11,260 nucleotides of DNA, taken from assembly GCA_947466005.1 (NCBI GenBank), contig CANIBV010000049.1, forward strand, positions 1 to 11,260. The letters run 5' to 3'. How positions within the stretch are numbered: the stretch's first letter is position 1; each line of letters opens with the position of its first letter. The translations under genes and the position numbers were made by a program. Positions 1-5,189 of this stretch are shown here, piece by piece. Under the pieces are notes generated by a model, which saw nothing but the letters and a program-made list of their open reading frames with translations, was not told where the DNA came from and ran no database searches. The stretch comes from Spartobacteria bacterium (GTDB lineage: Bacteria > Verrucomicrobiota > Verrucomicrobiia > Chthoniobacterales > UBA6821).

Positions 1-17
1 ATCTTGGTGATGGTCAT
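1..17 (-). CDS. Mini-lipoprotein copy 1, cut by the left edge
   Basis: Only the start codon and the next four and two-thirds codons are inside the window, reading M-T-I-T-K-. They match the complete copy at 205-318 base for base, as does the untranslated leader with its AAAGGAGG ribosome binding site at 29-36. I infer a second gene for the same kind of small lipoprotein. Its coding part beyond codon 6 is not visible, so the lipobox and length cannot be checked. It could equally be a truncated remnant left by a duplication. Confidence 0.6.
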
Positions 18-49
18 GATATATTTCGCCTCCTTTCTTTGCTGGTTGC
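1..49. repeat. 49-bp perfect direct repeat, copy A
   Basis: Bases 1-49 are identical to bases 302-350, an offset of 301 bp. The block covers, on the minus strand, the end of the 5' leader, the ribosome binding site, the start codon and the first codons of a mini-lipoprotein gene. The similarity ends at base 50, where the two upstream sequences diverge. It may continue to the left of the window, because copy A starts at base 1. Confidence 0.95.
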
Positions 50-58
50 GTTAAGGGA

Positions 59-87
59 CACTTAAACCCGATCGCGGTTGGAACCAA
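59..87 (-). promoter_or_regulatory. Candidate sigma-70-like promoter for mini-lipoprotein copy 1
   Basis: On the minus strand a TTGGTT (82-87) is followed after 17 bases by TAAGTG (59-64), about ten bases before the shared 49-bp leader block. The copy at 302-350 has a similar arrangement at nearly the same distance, which is the main support. Both hexamers are only partial matches to consensus. Confidence 0.35.
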
Positions 88-126
88 TAGGAATGTTCTA
101 AGAAAGACGCTTAGGGCATTACGAGA

Positions 127-158
127 AAAAGCCGGACCGAATGAACGGACCGGCTTTT
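127..158 (-). terminator. Intrinsic terminator downstream of the mini-lipoprotein gene
   Basis: Bases 127-139 pair with 146-158: a 9-bp arm (AAAAGCCGG with CCGGCTTTT), one A/A mismatch, then CCG with CGG around a six-base loop. On the minus strand the hairpin is followed by a T-rich run (TTTTT then CTC). It lies 47 bp past the stop codon of the gene at 205-318. The plus-strand reading also has a TTTT tail, so it could work in both directions. It would insulate the two lipoprotein copies from each other. Confidence 0.8.
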
Positions 159-204
159 CTTGAAAAATTAGAATTGCCGGCAAGCCAGACAATCCCCCCC
201 TGAA

Positions 205-318
205 TTACTTGCTCTTGCCGACGGAAGCGGGAGCTGGGGCCTGCTTCTGTGCGCAAGCGCCGAGGGTGAGAGTTGCTGCTGCGAGAGCGACAACTGCTGC
301 GATCTTGGTGATGGTCAT
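205..318 (-). CDS. 37-residue predicted lipoprotein
   Basis: The frame reads from an ATG at 318 to a TAA at 205. The first 22 residues form a classic lipoprotein signal: Lys5, a run of Ala, Val and Leu, then Leu-Gly-Ala-Cys ending at Cys22, which would be lipidated after signal peptidase II cleavage. The mature part would be only 16 residues, CAQKQAPAPASVGKSK, rich in Ala and Pro and with a basic end. A strong ribosome binding site, AAAGGAGG (330-337), sits 11 bases ahead of the ATG, and a terminator follows the stop. This makes a complete single-gene transcription unit. I do not recognise a family. Very short lipoproteins of this shape resemble entericidin-like peptides in size and layout only, so I give no function. 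The leader and start are duplicated at 1-49. Confidence 0.8.
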   Translation of the reverse strand: MTITKIAAVVALAAATLTLGACAQKQAPAPASVGKSK

Positions 319-350
319 GATATATTTCGCCTCCTTTCTTTGCTGGTTGC
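302..350. repeat. 49-bp perfect direct repeat, copy B
   Basis: Identical to bases 1-49. It carries the ribosome binding site and first codons of the complete mini-lipoprotein gene at 205-318. The sequence upstream on the minus strand (beyond 350) differs from that of copy A, apart from a similar -10-like hexamer. Confidence 0.95.
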
Positions 351-358
351 AGTGGACT

Positions 359-386
359 AACTTAGTGACGACATCTGATTGGACAA
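359..386 (-). promoter_or_regulatory. Candidate promoter for the mini-lipoprotein gene at 205-318
   Basis: On the minus strand TTGTCC (381-386) and TAAGTT (359-364) are 16 bases apart. The -10-like element is nine bases from the 49-bp block, compared with ten bases in copy A. Conservation of placement between the two copies suggests it is real, but the match to consensus is modest. Confidence 0.35.
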
Positions 387-431
387 GGGAAATTCCTTTA
401 AAAATTCCCGCGCCCAGGCTGCGCTCAATCT

Positions 432-908
432 TCAGCTCTTAATCAGCAAGGGGGTGCCTTCCTCAACGAGATCAAACAATTCAATCATCTGGTCGTTTCG
501 AAGGCGGACGCATCCATGACTGGCAGGAGTCCCGATCAGCTCCTCCTGATTAGTTCCATGGATGTAGATATAGCGGTCACGAGTGTTGCTGTTCTCCGGA
601 TCGAGCCCCTCCAGCCAGAGGATGCGACTCAGGATGAGATCCTCGTCACCGCCTGGGGTGGCAATCACTCCGGTGGGTTCTCGTCCCTGGAAGCACATCC
701 AGGCGGGGGCATTCCCGCCGAACTTTGCGTGAATCCGAAAGCGGCCGGTCGGTGTCCGAAAGCTCCCTTCCTGAGTCCCAAGACCATACTTGGAAGTGGA
801 GACGGGATAGGAAAGGATGGTCCCATCGGGCTGCTCAAGATCCAGACGCTGAGCACCCACATCTAGGACGAGACGTTTGGGATTTGTGGTTGTTGGTGGT
901 GTATTCAT
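432..908 (-). CDS. L,D-transpeptidase (YkuD domain) without a visible signal peptide
   Basis: A 158-residue protein with the YkuD fold signature. His117 (in YIHGT) and the block SHGCVRL at 130-136, with catalytic Cys133, match the family pattern His-x(n)-Ser-His-Gly-Cys. GSFRTPTGRF at 48-57 and a flexible GTPLLI end are also typical. Enzymes of this family form or exchange 3-3 cross-links in peptidoglycan, or attach proteins to it, through a Cys acyl-enzyme. I chose the ATG at 908 because the YkuD domain begins at about residue 12. The frame is open up to 1010, but this would overlap asd and adds no signal sequence. No clear ribosome binding site precedes 908; a GGGAGG lies about 20 bases upstream. 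The N-terminus (MNTPPTTTNPKR) has no hydrophobic stretch, so export is unexplained. It is transcribed away from asd and towards the lipoprotein gene. Confidence 0.88.
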   Translation of the reverse strand: MNTPPTTTNPKRLVLDVGAQRLDLEQPDGTILSYPVSTSKYGLGTQEGSFRTPTGRFRIHAKFGGNAPAWMCFQGREPTGVIATPGGDEDLILSRILWLEGLDPENSNTRDRYIYIHGTNQEELIGTPASHGCVRLRNDQMIELFDLVEEGTPLLIKS

Positions 909-928
909 CCTTTTTTTAAGGCGGCTTT

Positions 929-951
929 GAACCTCCCTCGGGGGAAAGTTC
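929..951. promoter_or_regulatory. Imperfect inverted repeat in the divergent asd / L,D-transpeptidase spacer
   Basis: The 95-bp spacer between the two divergent starts contains a 23-bp interrupted palindrome: GAAC at 929-932 and GTTC at 948-951, with CCC and GGG closer to the centre and mismatches between. It lies where a regulator could reach both genes. No convincing -35/-10 pair was found in the spacer on either strand, so this is only a candidate site. Confidence 0.2.
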
Positions 952-1003
952 TTTTTGGATGCTTGCAGAGAGGACCCCACAAAGGCAATTTTTACCACTC
1001 GCC

Positions 1004-2029
1004 ATGACAAAGACAGCCACAGACTCTCGTCCCCTCCAGCCCAAACACCTTGCCATCGTCGGTGCCACCGGTGCGGTGGGAATCGAAATGCTGAAGGTGC
1101 TCGAGAGGCGCAATTTCCCTGTCGCCTCGCTTCGACTCCTTGCCTCGCCGCGTTCAGCCGGCAAGAAGCTGACCTTCCGCGGCCAAGAACTTACGGTGGA
1201 GCCACTCACGGCAAACAGTTTCGAGGGCATCGATATCGCCCTCTTCAGCGCCGGCGGTGGCATCTCCAAGGAATTTGCCCCACATGCGGTGAAGGCCGGC
1301 GCTATCGTCGTGGATAACTCCTCCGCCTTCCGCATGGATCCCAAGGTTCCCTTGGTTGTGCCTGAGATCAATGCCGCCGACGCAGCAATGCACTCCGGCA
1401 TACTGGCCAATCCCAACTGCACCACCGCCATCACGCTGATGGCCGTCCATCCTCTGCATCAGGCCTTCGGTCTCAAGCGCATCATCGCATCCAGCTATCA
1501 GGCGGTTTCGGGGACGGGCGCCATGGCCATTGAGGAGCTGCGCCTGCAGGTGGCAGCGATTTCCGAGGGGAAGCCAGTCACCAAGGAGGTCTATCCCCAT
1601 CAGATTGCCTTCAATGTCATTCCGCACGTCGATTCCTTCCTGGAGGATGGATACACACGCGAGGAGATGAAGATGCAGAACGAGGGGCGGAGGATTATGA
1701 ATCTCCCTGATCTGACCGCCTCGGTCACCTGTGTCCGTGTGCCGGTCTACCGCGCCCACTCGGTCGCCGTGACGGCTGAATTCGAACGACCCGTCTCGCT
1801 TGAGAAGGCCCGCAAAGCGATTAATGCCGCACCCGGCATTCAGCTTCATGATGACCCTTCCCACGCTATCTACCCCATGCCGATCGATTGCAGCGGTGAG
1901 GATGATTGCCGTGTCGGCCGCATGCGTCTCGACTGTGCGCTCCCGAATGCGCTGACATTCTGGGTTGCCGGTGACCAGCTTCTCAAGGGAGCGGCGCTCA
2001 ATGCAGTCCAGATTGCGGAACTTCTGTAA
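1004..2029 (+). CDS. asd: Aspartate-semialdehyde dehydrogenase
   Basis: A 341-residue protein of normal family length. It reduces L-aspartyl-4-phosphate with NADPH to aspartate semialdehyde (EC 1.2.1.11), the branch point to lysine, diaminopimelate, threonine and methionine. Visible signatures are the Rossmann loop GATGAVG at 20-26, NPNCTT with the acyl-forming Cys139, SSYQAVSGTG around 163-172, RVPVYRAHS at 245-253 with the catalytic His252, and a nucleotide-binding C-terminal FWVAGDQLLKGAA. I chose the ATG at 1004 rather than the in-frame ATG at 959, because the extra 15 residues (rich in Arg and Gln) are not part of the family. The Rossmann strand begins at about residue 15. Only a weak AAGG lies upstream. 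It is divergent from the L,D-transpeptidase and probably heads the plus-strand run; its product feeds diaminopimelate to peptidoglycan. Confidence 0.96.
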   Translation: MTKTATDSRPLQPKHLAIVGATGAVGIEMLKVLERRNFPVASLRLLASPRSAGKKLTFRGQELTVEPLTANSFEGIDIALFSAGGGISKEFAPHAVKAGAIVVDNSSAFRMDPKVPLVVPEINAADAAMHSGILANPNCTTAITLMAVHPLHQAFGLKRIIASSYQAVSGTGAMAIEELRLQVAAISEGKPVTKEVYPHQIAFNVIPHVDSFLEDGYTREEMKMQNEGRRIMNLPDLTASVTCVRVPVYRAHSVAVTAEFERPVSLEKARKAINAAPGIQLHDDPSHAIYPMPIDCSGEDDCRVGRMRLDCALPNALTFWVAGDQLLKGAALNAVQIAELL

Positions 2030-2050
2030 CCTGGTTACTCTTTCACCGTC

Positions 2051-2416
2051 ATGCCCACCTACGAATACAAGTGCACCAAGTGCAAGAAGACCTTTGATGC
2101 ATTCCAGTCGATGAAGGATGATGCCTACAAGACCTGCCCTAAGGAGAAGTGCTGCATGAAGAGTTGGGGGAAGGGGAAGGTGAAGCGTCTCATTGGTACT
2201 GGTGCCGGGCTGATCTTCAAGGGCTCGGGTTTCTACATCACCGACTACCGGAGCGAGGGATACAAGAGTGCCGCCAAGAGCGACTCGGCCGCCTCGAGTC
2301 CATCAACCACCACCTCCAATACTTCACCAGCTAAGACGGAGGGGAGTCAATCTACTCCGGCCGCTGGCTCCAAGGATTCCTCAAAGCCCAAGAAATCTCC
2401 ACCTAAACAATCCTGA
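2051..2416 (+). CDS. FmdB-type zinc ribbon protein
   Basis: A 121-residue protein. The first 66 residues match the FmdB/CxxC-CxxC regulatory-protein family: start MPTYEYKC, Cys8-x2-Cys11, a second knuckle at Cys29 with Cys34/Cys35, then a GSGFYITDYR block at 58-67 typical of the family end. Residues 70-121 are a low-complexity tail of Ser, Thr, Pro and Lys, probably disordered. The second knuckle is C-x4-C-C rather than the common C-x2-C, so zinc ligation there is uncertain. The family name derives from a putative regulator of formamidase genes; the actual role is unknown for most members. It starts 21 bp after asd with no visible ribosome binding site, and its TGA shares a base with the next gene's ATG. 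Confidence 0.88.
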   Translation: MPTYEYKCTKCKKTFDAFQSMKDDAYKTCPKEKCCMKSWGKGKVKRLIGTGAGLIFKGSGFYITDYRSEGYKSAAKSDSAASSPSTTTSNTSPAKTEGSQSTPAAGSKDSSKPKKSPPKQS

Positions 2417-3180
2417 TGAGCCAACGCCTCTGCCCCTCCTGCGGCCATCAAAACAGTGACGCCGTGGTCTACTGTGTGCTCTGCGGGGGGATTCTAGGCA
2501 ATGCTCCCGTACCCGCCGAGGGGCAACCCCTCTCAACCTCGGTGGCGGTTGCTGCCCGGAGGGTGGACAAGGTGCCCGTGAACTCCGCAGAGCGCCGTTC
2601 CATTGGGTCCAGGCTACTCGGGCTCTTTGTTTATGTTGTCTGCGTGGCACTTGGGGTGGGAACCGTCCTGGCACTCATGAATCCCAAGGCTGGTCAGCCA
2701 GCCGCTCTTCCAGAGGCACGTCGTGTCCAAAACCCCGCCGGCGTCATCCAGCAACAGATCCTCTCATCCCGCTTCACTCCCTCATCGGTTTCCCAACAGC
2801 TGATCAATGACTTCCTGAAAGCTTCCGGCTCCATCGATTGGAATGCTCCTGCACTCATTCCGAGTTCCGTATGGCCCAAGTGGGAGAGCGCTCACGTGGA
2901 GTTGGGAACGGGTGTGATCACCGCAACCGTAGAGGCCACGCTGCTCGGATATCCGCTTCATTTTTCAGAGACATTCAAGCTGGTCGGTTCCTCCCGCCAG
3001 TGGGGTCTGGATCCCGATTCAGGAACCATCGGGCTGCTTCCGATTTCCAAGCCGTTTCTTCCTCTCATCACGCTATTCGTGCAATCATGCTCGCGCCCCC
3101 TTGCCCGCGAGATCAAGTCGCTGGAGTCGGCGGATTCACTTCAGATTCGCGCGGGATTCATCGACTTCACTACGCGGTAA
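2416..3180 (+). CDS. Zinc-ribbon, single-span membrane protein of unknown function
   Basis: A 254-residue protein. The N-terminus is a small zinc ribbon, CPSCGHQN at 6-13 and CVLCGG at 20-25, that is Cys6-x2-Cys9 and Cys20-x2-Cys23. A Pro/Ala/Val linker follows, then one hydrophobic span at about 66-88 after basic residues (RR at 60-61, Arg66). The rest, about 165 residues, should lie outside the membrane if the basic side stays in the cytoplasm. It includes a region with QQQILSSRFTPSSVSQQLIN and a likely beta-rich part (GVITATVEATLLGYPLHFSE). I do not recognise the outer domain. The ATG overlaps the stop of the FmdB-type gene (TGATG), so translation is probably coupled and both zinc-ribbon proteins are co-expressed. 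Confidence 0.85.
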   Translation: MSQRLCPSCGHQNSDAVVYCVLCGGILGNAPVPAEGQPLSTSVAVAARRVDKVPVNSAERRSIGSRLLGLFVYVVCVALGVGTVLALMNPKAGQPAALPEARRVQNPAGVIQQQILSSRFTPSSVSQQLINDFLKASGSIDWNAPALIPSSVWPKWESAHVELGTGVITATVEATLLGYPLHFSETFKLVGSSRQWGLDPDSGTIGLLPISKPFLPLITLFVQSCSRPLAREIKSLESADSLQIRAGFIDFTTR

Positions 3181-3227
3181 TCTCCGTCATGACGGTGTGC
3201 TTATCGCTGCACTTTCGGGGAGGGAGC

Positions 3228-4451
3228 ATGTTTCTGACTCTCCTCATGCTCTTGGTTTTGCCGGCGCTGCAGGCAAAAAGCCCAACCCTCTCAAGCGAGG
3301 GGCTCTTTTCCCTTTCTGATTCAGGTGCCTCCTCCGCTTCCATCACGACTTTTTCGCGCATTCTCGGAGCTTATGAGAAACAGTTCCTCGCGGTGACAGG
3401 ATTCACTCGAGGTGATGCTCCTCCCGTGGTGGTGATCCTGCATCCATCAATCGAGAGCACTCCCTCCCTTCCTGCTCTGAGAGTCGATGTCATGGAGGGA
3501 GGAGCCCCAAGGGTATGTTTGGACCTACTCGAGGGAGGCGACACTGGCAGCAAAAACCGCCAACTGATCGCCACCTCCTTGTTACTTCGGGAATACTATG
3601 GAACAAGCGCTCCCGAGTCCGGAGCGCTCATTCCCCTGTTTCCATCATGGGTCACTTACGGTCTCGGGCGCTTATGTACTCCGACTTCCAGTGTGGTCGC
3701 CATTCCGGCTGGTTACCTTCACGGCGATGCCCCGCCGGAAATCGAGGCCTTCCTGATTCAGCGACCGCCTGATGAGAGGGATCACACCCTCTCGGATCTC
3801 TACGAAGCAATGGCGGCCTCACTGCTGAAGGCGGGACTCCAATCAAATGGCGGCAACGCATTCCGAGATTGGGTTTCTCACCATGACCCCGCTGCCAAGA
3901 GTTCCGGCTCCATTCCCGTCTGGCCCCCGGGTTGGGAGATGCGTTCCGTCGAGAGGCGATGGCTCCTGCTGATGGCCGGGAATCAAGGAGGGGAGTCCAG
4001 AACCACAACACTGATGGGAGCGGCTGAGACCCTGGCCGCCTACGACTCCCTGATCTCCTCCCTGCCGACGGCGGGACATTCCATCGGTCTGCTCCGCAAG
4101 GAGAAGGGTGCTGATTATCTGATCGAGCAGTGCAACGAGAGAGTCGGCGCGCTGCGCTTTCGCGCGAATCCCATGGCACTACCGCTCCTGGATGGAACGA
4201 TCCTCTTTCTTGCCAAGCTGAAGCGGATGCCGGAGAAGAAAATCGCGCCCGCGGAAGCGGACCTTCTTGCCCTCCGTGCGGAGATCCTGAAGCGATCTAG
4301 AGAGATTGATCACTACCTCGACTGGTACGAGGCAGCGAAGCTCCCTGTCCGCAGCGGCCTTTTTGACCGGCACCTGGAGAGCCCGGAGTCAATCGTCAAA
4401 AAAGGCCCTGTTGGACGCTATCTCGATGCCATCGAGGCGAGGGGATGGTGA
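3228..4451 (+). CDS. Secreted protein of unknown function, degenerate metallopeptidase-like
   Basis: The frame is open from 2838, but the ATG at 3228 is the likely start. It is preceded by GGGGAGGG with a three-base gap, and it begins a signal peptide, MFLTLLMLLVLPALQAKS, cleaved around residue 16. The 407-residue product has no motif I can name with confidence. A strand-like segment PPVVVILHP (65-73), then LIATSLLLREYYG (113-125) and LFPSWVTYGLGRL (137-149), recall the layout of peptidase-MA-like gluzincins, where a His-Glu helix is followed by a W-x-x-E-G-x-A stretch. The HExxH residues are absent here, so if related it is likely inactive. The C-terminal third (about 320-407) is charged and helical. 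It follows the zinc-ribbon membrane protein by 47 bp on the same strand. Confidence 0.8.
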   Translation: MFLTLLMLLVLPALQAKSPTLSSEGLFSLSDSGASSASITTFSRILGAYEKQFLAVTGFTRGDAPPVVVILHPSIESTPSLPALRVDVMEGGAPRVCLDLLEGGDTGSKNRQLIATSLLLREYYGTSAPESGALIPLFPSWVTYGLGRLCTPTSSVVAIPAGYLHGDAPPEIEAFLIQRPPDERDHTLSDLYEAMAASLLKAGLQSNGGNAFRDWVSHHDPAAKSSGSIPVWPPGWEMRSVERRWLLLMAGNQGGESRTTTLMGAAETLAAYDSLISSLPTAGHSIGLLRKEKGADYLIEQCNERVGALRFRANPMALPLLDGTILFLAKLKRMPEKKIAPAEADLLALRAEILKRSREIDHYLDWYEAAKLPVRSGLFDRHLESPESIVKKGPVGRYLDAIEARGW

Positions 4452-4456
4452 TAAAC

Positions 4457-4531
4457 ATGGAATTGATTGCCTGCGTCCCATGGCTTGCCCTGTTATTTCT
4501 CACGCAGCAGCTACAGCTAAGACTGTTCTAA
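4457..4531 (+). CDS. Possible 24-residue hydrophobic peptide
   Basis: Five bases after the stop of the secreted-protein gene an ATG opens a 24-codon frame, MELIACVPWLALLFLTQQLQ followed by LRLF, ending in TAA. Most of it is hydrophobic and could form one short membrane helix. A GGGGATGG lies about nine bases before the ATG. It may be a small membrane peptide, a translated leader, or chance. There is no comparative evidence in the window. Confidence 0.2.
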   Translation: MELIACVPWLALLFLTQQLQLRLF

Positions 4532-4592
4532 ATATAAAAAACGCGAAGGGAACCACTCGCGGATACTTGCGCGATGCGCGACTAGGACTATC

Positions 4593-4742
4593 ATGTATGG
4601 AATGTTTTCCCTGACCCGGCGCGAGCAGATCGTCGTGATCTTTATACTGCTCGCCTTGGTTTCTGGAGCAGCGATCAGGCATTTCCGCTTGAGCTCGATG
4701 GTTCCCTCACAATCTACCAACTCTTTACCAGCAAAGAAGTAA
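4593..4742 (+). CDS. 49-residue single-span membrane protein
   Basis: This short frame has good coding signs. AGGA at 4584-4587 is five bases ahead of the ATG at 4593. The product starts MYGMFSLTRREQIVV, then continues as a hydrophobic helix (about 13-28, VVIFILLALVSGAAI) and a Ser/Thr/Lys tail ending PAKK. The charged RREQ before the helix and the RHFR after it fit a single-pass anchor. The stop is three bases before the ATG of the Minf_1886-family gene, so the two are probably one transcript and possibly coupled. An in-frame ATG at 4602 would give a 46-residue form. No function is assigned; the N-terminal pattern is somewhat like the membrane anchors of ComEA-type proteins, but the DNA-binding helix-hairpin-helix is missing. 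Confidence 0.7.
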   Translation: MYGMFSLTRREQIVVIFILLALVSGAAIRHFRLSSMVPSQSTNSLPAKK

Positions 4743-4745
4743 CCC

Positions 4746-5189
4746 ATGAAAGTTTCTGGATTCAACGAAGCGGTGGCCATGGCCGTTGCCAAGGACGAGG
4801 GTTATCGACCCGAGGGTTATCAGTTCCTGCGCGAGTCGCTTGAAGCGACTCTGAAGAAACGCTCCAAGTCCAAACAGCCGCCCACATCCCCCCATGTGAC
4901 GGCCTCCGAGCTGCTCGAAGGTTTCCGCCGGCAGGCGGTCAAGGAGTTTGGCCCGATGACTCCGACTGTCCTCGAGTACTGGGGGATCCGCTCCTGCGGA
5001 GATATCGGTAAGATGGTCTTCCACTTGGTGGAGGCCGGCGCCTTTGGGCGCACGGAGAACGATTCGCTGGACGACTTCGAGAAGGGATTTGATTTTCACG
5101 AGGCCTTTGTTGCGCCATTCCTTCCTCCACCCTCTCCATCTACGACCCCCTCAGGCGCGGTCGCCCAGTCACCCCTCTTCACACCATGA
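4746..5189 (+). CDS. Minf_1886-family conserved protein (planctomycete/verrucomicrobial)
   Basis: A 147-residue protein recognised from its conserved body: FNEAVAMAVAKDEGYRPEGY at 6-25, HVTASELLEGFRRQAVKEFG (50-69), TVLEYWGIRSCGDIGKMVF (74-92), and HLVEAGAF...TENDSLDDFEKGFDF (93-117). This matches my memory of TIGR04138, a family of unknown function restricted to planctomycetes and verrucomicrobia and named after Methylacidiphilum infernorum Minf_1886. The family ends near residue 120; the rest is a Pro/Ser/Thr tail. There is no signal peptide, so it is probably cytoplasmic. The start is three bases after the 49-residue membrane protein, and the stop overlaps the ATG of the M16 protease by 4 bp (ATGA), which suggests coupled translation. 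It is the best taxonomic marker in the window. Confidence 0.9.
   Translation: MKVSGFNEAVAMAVAKDEGYRPEGYQFLRESLEATLKKRSKSKQPPTSPHVTASELLEGFRRQAVKEFGPMTPTVLEYWGIRSCGDIGKMVFHLVEAGAFGRTENDSLDDFEKGFDFHEAFVAPFLPPPSPSTTPSGAVAQSPLFTP

Noticed and set aside
174..183. Perfect 10-bp palindrome TTGCCGGCAA
   Set aside because: Too short to call a site or terminator. It lies between the lipoprotein stop and its terminator, and such strings arise by chance in GC-rich DNA.
209..442. 77-codon plus-strand frame at the left end
   Set aside because: It is antisense to the mini-lipoprotein gene, which has its own ribosome binding site, lipobox and terminator.
1154..1864. Antisense open frame of 236 codons inside asd
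   Set aside because: It lies wholly within asd, a clear enzyme gene, and its composition (His, Gly and Asp rich) is that of a shadow frame.
2838..3227. N-terminal extension of the 3228-4451 gene back to 2838
   Set aside because: It would overlap most of the second half of the zinc-ribbon membrane gene in another frame, while the ATG at 3228 has a good ribosome binding site and opens a signal peptide.
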